In this document: positions 27,139-36,292 of the stretch, in pieces
Numbering within the stretch: position 1 is the first letter of the stretch
Layout: every line of letters begins with the position of its first letter
Assembly (NCBI GenBank): GCA_030527825.1
Contig: JAUNAC010000001.1
Coordinates: 372,001-436,000 of the forward strand
Direction: 5' to 3'
DNA: 64,000 bases
Source of the DNA: Lautropia sp.
Lineage (GTDB): Bacteria > Pseudomonadota > Gammaproteobacteria > Burkholderiales > Burkholderiaceae_E
The notes under the pieces: generated by a model
What the model was told of the DNA's origin: nothing
Databases searched by the model: none
Seen by the model: the letters and a program-made list of their open reading frames with translations, nothing else
Translations under genes and position numbers: made by a program

Positions 27139-28620
27139 ATGCTGAGCCGGCTAGCTGCCCACTTTTCACGCTACTCGATTGCTGGTCTGCTGGTCACGCT
27201 GGCCAGCATTGTTTCATTCCCATTTCTGACCCGTATCTTCCCCCTGGCCGATTACGGCATGATGAGCCTGATCGGGGTTCTGGTCACCACACTGGCCGCC
27301 ATCGGAAAGCTCGGCCTGCAACAGGCCGCCCTGCGCTTTTACAGTGAAGTGAAGGCAGGCCATTCAGCGTGGACGCTGGCGCAGTACGAAGCCACGGTCT
27401 ATGTAGGCCAGGCCAGCGCTGGCACCATCGCCTCGCTCCTCTGGATCGTAGCCATCGCGCTGCTACCCGATACCCTGTTTGCGAGTACAAAAAACCATCA
27501 TCTCCTGTATCTGGTCGCACCGCTGGCCCTACTGCAGTGTCTGTCCAGCGCCGTGATCAACCAGCTCCGGGCACGGGAATTGAGCGGCATACTGTCGCTG
27601 TATTCCGTCATACAGCGATATGCCGGCCTGGCGCTGATAGTGCTGGCCCTTCTCTACATCTCGACATCACTGTGGGGTCTCTACGGCGCACAGATGGCAG
27701 CAGATGCGCTGTGCCTGAGCGTTCTGGCCTACTGGTTCTTTCACCGGGAGCCCTGGTCTGTCCGGGACTTTTCTCTCCCTTTTCTGAAAACGCTGCTGAC
27801 GTTCAGTCTGCCCCTCGTTGCCATGGAGCTGTCGTCCGTCATGCTGAGTCTGGGTGACAGGATACTGATCCAGCGCATGCTCGGCCCCACGGAACTGGGC
27901 ATTTACTCTGCACCATACAACCTCTGCGAATACATTGCAGCGATCCTGGTCACGGCCTTCACCGGTGCCATCACCCCTATGGTGTTGCGGCTGTGGGCAA
28001 ATGAAGGCGAAGCCGTCACACAGGCGTTCCTGCAACGGGTCTTTCATCTCTATCTGCTTTTTGCCATCCCGATGGTTGCGGGGGTCTCGGCCATTGCCGA
28101 ACCACTCTTGCTGCTGGTAGCTTCTGAAAAATACCGCGCCGGCGCCGTCATCATCCCCTCAGTCATGGGGGGTGTCGCGCTGCAGGGTCTTTTTCCGGTA
28201 GCCACCGCTGGCCTGCAGATCCGCAAACGCTCCGGCGCCATTTTGCTCGCCATCCTCTCGGCCGCTGTCGTCAACCTGCTCCTGAACCTGCTGTTGATCC
28301 CGCTACTGGGCATCCAAGGCTCGGCCATCGCCACCCTGCTCGCCTATGGATTGATGACAGCCGTTGCAGCCACAATGGGGCGCAATACAGTCACCGTGCA
28401 TCCCGAGTATCGGCGCATCCTGACGTTTTTGGCTATGGCACTGCTGATGTATCTGATACTGATACAGATCCATTCGGAACATCACCTGACCACGCTAATC
28501 GTTCGGATGGTGGCTGGCACGCTGATCTATGCAGCAGGCACTTTTTTGCTGGATCGCGAAACGCGTGACCTGGCAAAACAGGCCATCGCCCGCATGACGA
28601 CTCCATTCAGGGGCAAATAA
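27139..28620 (+). CDS. Wzx-type lipid-linked oligosaccharide flippase
   Basis: 493 residues, about 12-14 membrane helices, MATE/MVF superfamily. Family cues are the N-terminal LLVTLASIVSFPFLTRIFPL followed by DYG, and ELSSVMLSLGDRILIQRMLG then LGIYSAPYNL in the middle. It is predicted to flip undecaprenyl-PP-linked EPS repeat units to the periplasm, complementing the Wza, Wzz and Wzy-type proteins in this operon (Wzx/Wzy-dependent pathway). It lies 19 bp after the ATPase, and its TAA stop overlaps the next ATG by one base. Confidence 0.9.
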   Translation: MLSRLAAHFSRYSIAGLLVTLASIVSFPFLTRIFPLADYGMMSLIGVLVTTLAAIGKLGLQQAALRFYSEVKAGHSAWTLAQYEATVYVGQASAGTIASLLWIVAIALLPDTLFASTKNHHLLYLVAPLALLQCLSSAVINQLRARELSGILSLYSVIQRYAGLALIVLALLYISTSLWGLYGAQMAADALCLSVLAYWFFHREPWSVRDFSLPFLKTLLTFSLPLVAMELSSVMLSLGDRILIQRMLGPTELGIYSAPYNLCEYIAAILVTAFTGAITPMVLRLWANEGEAVTQAFLQRVFHLYLLFAIPMVAGVSAIAEPLLLLVASEKYRAGAVIIPSVMGGVALQGLFPVATAGLQIRKRSGAILLAILSAAVVNLLLNLLLIPLLGIQGSAIATLLAYGLMTAVAATMGRNTVTVHPEYRRILTFLAMALLMYLILIQIHSEHHLTTLIVRMVAGTLIYAAGTFLLDRETRDLAKQAIARMTTPFRGK

Positions 28621-29531
28621 TGAATGCTGTGACCGTCCTGATGTACCACGCCATTGTTGACGGAGAAGCCATTGGTGCGGATGCCCATTACAGTGTTGCA
28701 CCTGCCACCTTCGCTCACCAGCTTCATTTGATCCAGACCCGGGGCCGACGCGTTTGCAGCGTGAGCCAGCTTCTGAATGAAGCCTGCTCGATAGCCCATC
28801 GTCAGCCTCCTGTCTGCCTGACATTCGATGATGGCCACCTCTCCAATGCGGGCGCGGCGGAAATCATCGCCCGCTGCGGCGGACAGGCGGAGTTTTTCGT
28901 CAATCCGGCCATGGTGGGGCAACCCGGTTTCCTGGACTGGAGCGCCCTGCGGGACATGGCCGCCATGGGCATGTCAATCCAGTCGCACGGCATGCACCAC
29001 CGCTACCTGGATCAGCTCTCGCCCCCGGAGGTAGAGGCCGAGCTTGCGCAATCCAAGGCTGCCATCGAAGATGCCATCGGCAAGCCCGTTCAGGTTTACG
29101 CCCCGGCCGGGGGCCGCATGCCCGCAGGGTTCATGTCTCTGGCACGGCGTCTCGGATATGCGGCGGTCTGCACCTCCCGCGTAGGTCTATGGTCATGGCC
29201 GGCAGATCATGCCTACACGCCGGGCCAGGCAACGGCCGCTGCGACCTCGCCATCGTCCAATCCACGGGCGCGCGCCGTCCAGGACGGCGCCGCTGCCGCT
29301 GCAATCCAGTCCAGCAGCGCACTGGATATTCCTCGACTGGCCATGCTGCACAGCACCAGTGACGCCCGCTTTCTGGCCTGGATCACCCAACACCCACTGG
29401 AAATGCTGAAACAGCAGACACGCTATCGTGTTCTGCGCCTTTCCAAGCAGATTTTGGGCAACGGCGGACACGAGCGGCTGCGCCGCCTGCTGCTGGGTCA
29501 TGACAAAACCGCATCCAGCCAACCCGACTGA
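28620..29531 (+). CDS. Polysaccharide deacetylase family protein
   Basis: 303 residues. NodB-homology motifs: VTVLMYHAIVDGE at the start, PPVCLTFDDGHLSN (catalytic Asp and metal Asp), SIQSHGMHHRYLDQLS (His-x3-His metal ligands) and VQVYAPAGGRMPAG (motif 3 variant; FAYPxG is more usual). No signal peptide is visible, so it may act in the cytoplasm or at the inner face. The 60 or so residues after GLWSWPADH are Ala/Ser-rich. It probably removes N-acetyl groups from EPS sugars or intermediates. Start and stop overlap the flippase by one base (TAATG). Confidence 0.85.
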   Translation: MNAVTVLMYHAIVDGEAIGADAHYSVAPATFAHQLHLIQTRGRRVCSVSQLLNEACSIAHRQPPVCLTFDDGHLSNAGAAEIIARCGGQAEFFVNPAMVGQPGFLDWSALRDMAAMGMSIQSHGMHHRYLDQLSPPEVEAELAQSKAAIEDAIGKPVQVYAPAGGRMPAGFMSLARRLGYAAVCTSRVGLWSWPADHAYTPGQATAAATSPSSNPRARAVQDGAAAAAIQSSSALDIPRLAMLHSTSDARFLAWITQHPLEMLKQQTRYRVLRLSKQILGNGGHERLRRLLLGHDKTASSQPD

Positions 29532-29540
29532 CGGATACCT

Positions 29541-30713
29541 GTGATGGATACCTTCTGGTTGCTGGCCTACATCATCGCCGCGGCATGGATGGGATACACC
29601 TATCTGGGCTATCCCTTGCTGCTTCGTCTCCAGCTTCGGCGTCTCGCACCGAAAGCGCCCCCCCCTGATAAAAACGTAGTCGGCCACAGCACGGCCGATC
29701 TGCCGGATATCGCCGTCGTCATTGTTGCGCGGCATGCTGCCCATCAGATCGGCCCCAAGATCCGTAGCTGTCTGGACAGTCGCTACCCAGCCGAGCGGAT
29801 CCATGTGCTACTGGCCATTGACGGCGAAGACGAACAGACCGCGCAGGCAGCCGAAGCCCTGAATGACAGCCGGGTCACCGTGCTTCGACATGCACAGCAC
29901 CGGGGTAAGGCTGCATCATTGAACGACGCCATCATGCGCTGCACGCAGGATATCCTGATCCTGACCGATGCCCGGCAGCGGCTCGACCCACATGCTATCC
30001 GCTTTCTAGTCGAATCCCTGCAGCACAACCCGACGATGGCAGCAATAAGCGGCGAGCTCCGCTTTGAAGTGCCTGCAGGAGATTTCGTCGGACAGGGGCT
30101 GGACGCCTATTGGCGTTATGAAAAATGGCTGCGACGTACCGAGGGTCAGGTGGCGTCCACCATCGGCATGACAGGGGCACTCTATGCACTGCGGCGAACA
30201 GCGTTCCGGCCCATTCCCGCGGAAACGATTCTGGACGATGTGCTGATCCCCATGCAGGCCGTTCTGGACGGTCACCGGACTGGATTTGATGGCCGTGCCA
30301 TTGCCTATGACCTGCCATCAACCTCCATGCAGCAGGAAAAACGTCGCAAAATTCGCACGCTTGCCGGTAATTTCCAGCTGCTGCAGCTCTGTCCTGCCCT
30401 GATAAACCCTCGCCGCAATCCTGCATTCCTGGGATTCTTCTCGCACAAGGTCTGCCGCCTGCTGACCCCGTTGGCATTGCTGATCATGCTGCTGGCCAGC
30501 CTGGTGCTTGCCCCTCATTCCCACCTGTTCCAGGCCAGCCTGGCCTGTGCCATGTCGATCATCGCGCTGGCTACCCTGGCCAAGGTACAGCCGGCCAGTC
30601 GCCGCTGGCTGCCTGTCCGTCTGTCCAGTACCTTCATCGAAATGCACCTGTTCATTGTGTATGGTCTCATCGAGTTCCTGCGCAATCGCAACCTGCACCG
30701 CTGGGGAGGTTGA
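29541..30713 (+). CDS. Family 2 glycosyltransferase, membrane anchored
   Basis: 390 residues from GTG 29541, or 389 from the adjacent ATG 29544. There is an N-terminal membrane helix (LLAYIIAAAWMGYTYLGYPL), a GT-A domain with IAVVIVARHAAHQIGPKI, LLAIDGEDEQT, a DxD-like ILILTDARQRLDP, MTGALYALRR and the acceptor motif QQEKRRKIRTL, then two or three C-terminal helices (LTPLALLIMLLASLVLAP and beyond). The layout resembles processive or capsule-type GT2 enzymes. It adds a sugar to the EPS repeat unit; donor and linkage are unknown. Downstream neighbour starts 45 bp later. Confidence 0.88.
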   Translation: MMDTFWLLAYIIAAAWMGYTYLGYPLLLRLQLRRLAPKAPPPDKNVVGHSTADLPDIAVVIVARHAAHQIGPKIRSCLDSRYPAERIHVLLAIDGEDEQTAQAAEALNDSRVTVLRHAQHRGKAASLNDAIMRCTQDILILTDARQRLDPHAIRFLVESLQHNPTMAAISGELRFEVPAGDFVGQGLDAYWRYEKWLRRTEGQVASTIGMTGALYALRRTAFRPIPAETILDDVLIPMQAVLDGHRTGFDGRAIAYDLPSTSMQQEKRRKIRTLAGNFQLLQLCPALINPRRNPAFLGFFSHKVCRLLTPLALLIMLLASLVLAPHSHLFQASLACAMSIIALATLAKVQPASRRWLPVRLSSTFIEMHLFIVYGLIEFLRNRNLHRWGG

Positions 30714-30758
30714 CATGACCGGCTTCAGCCACGGACTCTCCGCACCCTTGCCCACAAG

Positions 30759-33230
30759 ATGACCGCCGCTGCCCACGACGCCCCATCCGATACGGCTGCC
30801 CATATGGCCTCTCCGGCCATCCGCACATCCGCCGAGGGCCATACCGATACTGCGCCATCGTGCCGTATCCTGTATCTGGTGTCGCTATTTCCCTGCTGGT
30901 CGGAAACGTTCATCGTACGGGAAATCCATGCCCTGCAACGGCAGGGGGCCGATATCAGGATCGTCTCGCTCAAACCCCACAGCGAGCCCATGGTGCAACC
31001 TGATGCCCAGTGCCTTCTGGATCAGGTCATCTATCCCCCTGCCAGCCTGACCAGGCGCCTGGCCGTCGCGCTGCCACAAATCCTGCTGCATCCCTGCCAG
31101 AGCGCAGCCGAACTCTGGCCCCTGCTACGCAGTCTCTGGCGTAAACCCGCCGAACTGGCAAAATCCATGATCAGCTGGTGGCGGACACTTGCCGTGCTGC
31201 CAGAGGTCCGCCATTTCGCGCCCGATCACATACATGCCCATTGGGCCACCTATCCCAGTACCGCAGCCCGGATTCTCGCCGGCCGTCTCGGGTGCCCATG
31301 GAGTTTCACGGGCCATGCCCACGATATCTTCATTCACGACCACGATCTGGGCGCAAAACTTCAACAAGCAGCGTTCAGCGTCACCATCTCGGAATTCAAT
31401 CGTCGCCGCCTGGCCAGTCATCTGTCGGCACAACAGCAGGACCAGCTGAGTGTCATCCACTGCGGTGTCCTGCCAGCGGATATCCCCTTCGTGACACAGG
31501 GCCGATCCGATCATGATCTTGTCGGCGTCGGTCGACTGGATCCCATCAAGGGCTTCATCCATCTGATCCAGGCTTGCCAGCGCCTCAGCCAACAAGGTAT
31601 CCGCTTTCACTGCGACATCATCGGCGAGGGGCCGCTGCGCGACGAGCTGACTCAGGCCATTGACCAGGCTGGACTGACTGGTCAGGTCGTCCTGACTGGT
31701 GCACTTCCCCAGCAGGAAGTTCGTCAGCGCATCAGTCAGGCCACACTGTTCGTACTGCCCTCCGTCCAGCTCTCCGATGGCAATGCAGACGGCATACCGG
31801 TGGCACTCATGGAAGCCATGGCCAGCGGCGCAACCGTCATTTCAACGCGCGTGTCCGGTATTCCGGAACTGGTGCAGCATGACAGCAACGGTGTGCTGGT
31901 CGAGCCGGGTCAGGCGGACGAACTCGCCAGCGCCATTGCCGGGCTGCTCAACGATGCACCACGGCGGGCCAGGCTGGCACTGGCCGCACGTGCCACCATC
32001 CTGAAAGACTTCGATGTGGACATTGAGGCGGCCAAACTGCTGACGCGTATACAGCACGCACATTTGCGCGGCACATCCGGACAACCGGCAATGCCCACCC
32101 CGCCCATGAGCAGCGCCATGCGCGTCATGCTGATGACCGATGAAATGGAAGTCGGTGGCAGTCAGCGGCAGATCGTTCAGCTGGCCATGGGACTGAAGTC
32201 CCGCGGCATCGAATGCACGGTTCTTTACTACATCAGGCCATCGTTTCTTGTTGACCGTCTTCACGAAGCTGGCATTCCCACCATCCGCGTCAACAAACGT
32301 CGCCGTATTGACATCCGGTTCGTAGCCGAACTCCGGAAAGCGATCGGTCACTGGTCACCAGATATTCTGCACTGCTATTCATTCACGGCTGAACTGTGGG
32401 GTGCCGTCGTCATCCAGAGCCTGCCCCCCTCCCGCCGCCCCGCTCTCATCACATCCATTCGCGGTACATACGAGTGGTACAGCAAACAGCAATGGAACAT
32501 GAAGCGCTGGGTCAGCCGCCACTCCCAGGCGATCATTTCCAATTCGCGCGAAGGTGCCGAATATGCAGCCCGGCACATGGACTGGCCCATCGGGCGATTC
32601 AGTGTCGTCCATAATGGCGTCGACATCGTTGCGCCCGACCCGGGCGATGTGGCGGCCATGCGGCAACACTATCTCTCGCCTGCGCGGTTCGACACATTGC
32701 TGCTCTTTGTTGGACGGTTGGTCGAACACAAGAATCTGCCCCGTCTGCTGGAGGCATTTGCACAGGTTGCCAGACAGCGTCCCGGTACCCGACTGCTACT
32801 GGCGGGCAGTGGTCCGCTGCAGGATGATCTGCTCGCTCGTATAAAAGAGCTGGCACTGAGAGACCAGGTACTGCTGCTCGGCGAGCGCAATGACGTCCCC
32901 ACTTTGATGGCCGCTGCCGATCTGCTGGTGGCACCCTCATTGCGGGAGGGCATGTCCAATGTCATTCTCGAAGCGCTTGGACTGGGACTGCCCGTACTCG
33001 CCACCCGGGTGGGGGGCACACCCGAAGTGATTGAACATGGGCAGGATGGTATGCTGATCGAACCAACCGACACCCAGGCACTGGCTCATGCCATGCTGCA
33101 ACTGATAGATGATCCGACCATGCGCCGCACCCTCGGCCAGGCTGGCCGGGAAAAGGTTCTGAAACAATACAGCCCCCCCGCCATGGTAAGCGCCATGCTC
33201 AAGGAGTATTCGCGTGTCAGTAAACGGTAA
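30759..33230 (+). CDS. Two-domain (GT4-GT4) glycosyltransferase fusion
   Basis: 823 residues with two complete family 4 glycosyltransferases in one frame. Domain 1 (about 25-430) starts RILYLVSLFPCWSETFIVRE and has the donor-site motif ALMEAMASGATVISTRVSGI followed by PELVQ. Domain 2 (about 450-820) starts MRVMLMTDEMEVGGSQRQIV and has SLREGMSNVILEALGLGLPV followed by ATRVGGTPEVIEHG. Both keep the E-x7-E-type sugar-nucleotide site, so both may be active and add two consecutive sugars. The junction (about 430-450) is a Pro/Ala/Thr linker with a Met (MSSAMRV) that might permit internal initiation. It overlaps the next gene by 17 bp. Confidence 0.88.
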   Translation: MTAAAHDAPSDTAAHMASPAIRTSAEGHTDTAPSCRILYLVSLFPCWSETFIVREIHALQRQGADIRIVSLKPHSEPMVQPDAQCLLDQVIYPPASLTRRLAVALPQILLHPCQSAAELWPLLRSLWRKPAELAKSMISWWRTLAVLPEVRHFAPDHIHAHWATYPSTAARILAGRLGCPWSFTGHAHDIFIHDHDLGAKLQQAAFSVTISEFNRRRLASHLSAQQQDQLSVIHCGVLPADIPFVTQGRSDHDLVGVGRLDPIKGFIHLIQACQRLSQQGIRFHCDIIGEGPLRDELTQAIDQAGLTGQVVLTGALPQQEVRQRISQATLFVLPSVQLSDGNADGIPVALMEAMASGATVISTRVSGIPELVQHDSNGVLVEPGQADELASAIAGLLNDAPRRARLALAARATILKDFDVDIEAAKLLTRIQHAHLRGTSGQPAMPTPPMSSAMRVMLMTDEMEVGGSQRQIVQLAMGLKSRGIECTVLYYIRPSFLVDRLHEAGIPTIRVNKRRRIDIRFVAELRKAIGHWSPDILHCYSFTAELWGAVVIQSLPPSRRPALITSIRGTYEWYSKQQWNMKRWVSRHSQAIISNSREGAEYAARHMDWPIGRFSVVHNGVDIVAPDPGDVAAMRQHYLSPARFDTLLLFVGRLVEHKNLPRLLEAFAQVARQRPGTRLLLAGSGPLQDDLLARIKELALRDQVLLLGERNDVPTLMAAADLLVAPSLREGMSNVILEALGLGLPVLATRVGGTPEVIEHGQDGMLIEPTDTQALAHAMLQLIDDPTMRRTLGQAGREKVLKQYSPPAMVSAMLKEYSRVSKR

Positions 33231-35073
33231 TTTCCTGCTGGTTATCCGGCCGGCAGAGTCCCCTCAACAGCCAGGACATGCCACACCCGATCTGGCCAGC
33301 ATCACTGCCAGCTGGCCTGGCCCTGACCATCAGTCGGCAGCCCGTCACCTGCAGGCGAATCTGCCCGACGGCCGCCGGTTCACCCTGCAATGGCAGGGCG
33401 AAGGCTGGCAATACATCGGCAACGAACAGGTTGGGGCTGTGGGTATGTCCAATGGCCCGCACGGCGATGATTTCACCAGCGTGATGCACACCTGGGTCCA
33501 AGAACGCCACGCGCCAGTGGAACGCTGTCGCGGTCGCTTCGTACTGATCGCCTGGGATATGCCTCAAGGTATTGTCACAGTCATCACTGACGCTTTCAAA
33601 ACCTGGCCGGTATGTCATGTCGAAACAGACAAAGGCATGGCCTGTGCCAGTGATATGCGCCTGCTGGTGGAAACCGCACTGTTCCGGCCTGAACTGTCTG
33701 ATGAAGCAATATATCACTACCTGAACTTTTACTACGTGCCCGCCCGCAGCGCCATCTATCGTGCCGTACAGAAACTGCCCGGCGGACAGCGCCTGATCTG
33801 GAAGAACGGCCAGACCAGCACTGAAGCCTGGTGGACACTGCATTATCCGGAAGATATCAACAACGGCCGTGAACGGGATGTTGTAGCGCTGCGGGAGCAC
33901 ATCATCGACACGGTACGAAGCTACCGGCCGGATCACAGCCGTCGCTGGGGGGCGTTCCTCAGTGGCGGCACAGACAGCTCCAGTATCTGCGGTATTCTGG
34001 CGTCGAGTGCGGCTCCTGTTCCGGTCAGCAGCTTTTCTATCGGTTTTACGGAAGCGGGATATGATGAACTGGGATATGCCACCATTGCCAGCCGGGCATT
34101 CGGCCTGGACGCCCACCAGCGACGGGTAAGCGAACAGGAAGCTGCCGAAGCACTGCCCATACTGATCCGCACATTCGATGAACCATTTGGCAACGCATCC
34201 GCTATTCCCACCTATTTCTGCGCCCGCATGGCGGCAGACGCCGGCAAAGATCTTCTGATTGCCGGAGACGGTGGCGACGAAATCTTCGGCGGCAACGAAC
34301 GCTATCTGAAAGACCGGTTCTTCAGTCTTTACTATCGGTCACCCGCCCTCCTGCGTGCCCTGGGCAGCAAGCTGGCCCAAAGACTGGAAAAAACCGATCA
34401 GCGTTGGGCCAACCGGATCCGCAATTTTATTGAACGCGGCAGCCTGCCCAACCCCGACCGCTTTTATACGGACGACTCGTTTGCGTCGGATCACTATGAC
34501 GAGCTGCTGACAGCGGATTTTCGTCATAAGGTTGCACGAAATGCTTCACTGGATCTGCAGCGGGCGGTCTGGCAGTCACTTACGGCTCCGAGCGAACTGC
34601 ACCGCCTGATGCACCTCGATCTGACCATGGCCATTGCCGATAACGACATCATCAAGGTGACGGGCGCCTGCCGCAGCGCGGGAGTCTCTGTGCTATTTCC
34701 TTATCTTGACCGCAATCTGGTGGAATACACAGCACATTTACCAGCACATTACAAATTGCACGGAATGCAAAAACGTGCGCTGTTCAAACAGGCGATGATG
34801 TCCATCCTTCCGGAAGAGATCCGTCGCAAGAAAAAACAGGGCTTTGGTCTGCCCGTCAGTCTGTGGATGCGCGGTCATGGGCCATTCCGGCAACTGCTCA
34901 ACGACACACTGGAATCCCCGAATGCACGACTGCGCGACGTCGTCCAGATGGATACCGTACGCCGCCTGCTGGATCGCCACCAGCGTGGCGCCTGGGACCA
35001 TGCCAGCGAGCTGTACCAGCTTCTGGTTCTTGAACTCTGGTTGCAGCGCCACGCTCATGACACGCAGCATTAA
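33214..35073 (+). CDS. AsnB-like amidotransferase lacking the glutaminase cysteine
   Basis: 619 residues. GTG start at 33214 with AAGGAG 7 nt upstream, inside the 3' end of the preceding gene. The C-terminal synthetase domain is clear: PP-loop FLSGGTDSSSICG (about residue 250), IAGDGGDEIFGGNERYLKD and RRKKKQGFGLPVSLWMRGHG. The N-terminal region (1 to about 190) is a recognisable but degenerate class II glutaminase fold: the protein starts MSVNGNFLL, with no Cys2 nucleophile. It should therefore use free ammonia or another amine, or depend on a partner's glutaminase. Probable role: amidation of an EPS sugar acid. Confidence 0.85.
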   Translation: MSVNGNFLLVIRPAESPQQPGHATPDLASITASWPGPDHQSAARHLQANLPDGRRFTLQWQGEGWQYIGNEQVGAVGMSNGPHGDDFTSVMHTWVQERHAPVERCRGRFVLIAWDMPQGIVTVITDAFKTWPVCHVETDKGMACASDMRLLVETALFRPELSDEAIYHYLNFYYVPARSAIYRAVQKLPGGQRLIWKNGQTSTEAWWTLHYPEDINNGRERDVVALREHIIDTVRSYRPDHSRRWGAFLSGGTDSSSICGILASSAAPVPVSSFSIGFTEAGYDELGYATIASRAFGLDAHQRRVSEQEAAEALPILIRTFDEPFGNASAIPTYFCARMAADAGKDLLIAGDGGDEIFGGNERYLKDRFFSLYYRSPALLRALGSKLAQRLEKTDQRWANRIRNFIERGSLPNPDRFYTDDSFASDHYDELLTADFRHKVARNASLDLQRAVWQSLTAPSELHRLMHLDLTMAIADNDIIKVTGACRSAGVSVLFPYLDRNLVEYTAHLPAHYKLHGMQKRALFKQAMMSILPEEIRRKKKQGFGLPVSLWMRGHGPFRQLLNDTLESPNARLRDVVQMDTVRRLLDRHQRGAWDHASELYQLLVLELWLQRHAHDTQH

Positions 35074-36289
35074 ACGCCCCCAGCGGGTCTTCATGATCCT
35101 GGACAGCGTCTACCCCTCTACTGGTGGTGGTGGCGCGGAATCCCAGGTTGGCACGCTGACCCGGTGGCTAGCCGGTCAGGGCATTCCCAGCACCATCGTG
35201 GTGCCCATGGTGCCCTGGGGTCCCCAGGCTGCCTACGAACAGCATGGCCTGGTCGACATTATCCGACTGCGCTACCCCCGGCTGCCCATGCTCGGCGGTC
35301 TGGTACTGCTGGCCCGTCTGGCATGGCTGCTTCATCGCCGGCGCAACGAGATCAAGGCCATCCACTGCCATATTGCCAAGAACATGGCCGTCCTCAGTGC
35401 CATACTCAACCGGCTGCTCAAAAAACCGCTGATCGTCAAACTCACAGGCATGACCGAATTGCATGGCGGGATCCTTGATCACCATCCGTCGATATTCATG
35501 CGGATCAAGCGGGCCATTCTTCGCAAGACCATGATCCAGGCCATCAGCCAGGCGCTGGGCAACCGGCTGACCGACGTGGGTTTCTCACCGGCACAGGTCT
35601 ATCGTATTCCCAACGCCGTCGACCTCGATCGCTTCGACCCACAACAGCCCGCGATGCGGGAGCTACGCGAACAAGCCCGCCAAGATGACCATCTGGTCGT
35701 CCTGTACGTTGGGCGTCTGGAGGCGGTCAAAGGGCTGGACATTCTCCTGGATGCATGGATGGATGCCTTCACCAGTGAGCAGAAAGTCCGACTGCTGCTG
35801 GTTGGCACCGGCTCGCTAGAGAGCGAGCTGAAAAAGAAAGTACATGATCTGCGGCGCAGTGCCCAGGTGCTGTTCCTGGGTCAGAGTGATGACGTCTCCG
35901 AGCAGCTAGCTATCGCCGATCTCGGTGTGCTTGCTTCCTATACCGAAGGACTGTCCAACACCCTGCTCGAATCCATGGCTGCGGGCCTGCCGATGATCGG
36001 CTCCCGTGTCAGCGGCAACGAGGATTTCATACAGCCCGGTGTCACCGGTTGGCTCTTTCCGCCCGGCAGTAAGCAGGCCCTTGCCGAATGCCTGCGCGCC
36101 GCCTACCGTCTGGGTCGGCCTGGCCTGAACGACATGGGTCGTGCCGCTCGCCGGTTTGTCGGGGCCAACGCCTCCATCCCGGTCGTTGGCCATCAGCTCA
36201 GAACTGTCTACGACGGCGATGCCTGGACGCTCACTGCGCTGGGCGATCTGACATCGCCCGACACCCAACCCACAGACACGATGCATTGA
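35057..36289 (+). CDS. Family 4 glycosyltransferase
   Basis: 410 residues from ATG 35057 (MTRSIKRPQRVFMILDSVYP), which overlaps the preceding gene by 17 bp; the frame is open further upstream but only inside that gene. GT-B fold with N-terminal STGGGGAESQVGTLTRWLAG and C-terminal YVGRLEAVKGLDILLDAW, LGVLASYTEGLSNTLLESMA followed by AGLPMIGSRVSGNEDFIQPG. This donor-site motif is typical of GT4. It adds one residue to the EPS repeat unit. The specificity cannot be read. Confidence 0.9.
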   Translation: MTRSIKRPQRVFMILDSVYPSTGGGGAESQVGTLTRWLAGQGIPSTIVVPMVPWGPQAAYEQHGLVDIIRLRYPRLPMLGGLVLLARLAWLLHRRRNEIKAIHCHIAKNMAVLSAILNRLLKKPLIVKLTGMTELHGGILDHHPSIFMRIKRAILRKTMIQAISQALGNRLTDVGFSPAQVYRIPNAVDLDRFDPQQPAMRELREQARQDDHLVVLYVGRLEAVKGLDILLDAWMDAFTSEQKVRLLLVGTGSLESELKKKVHDLRRSAQVLFLGQSDDVSEQLAIADLGVLASYTEGLSNTLLESMAAGLPMIGSRVSGNEDFIQPGVTGWLFPPGSKQALAECLRAAYRLGRPGLNDMGRAARRFVGANASIPVVGHQLRTVYDGDAWTLTALGDLTSPDTQPTDTMH

Positions 36290-36292
36290 ACC

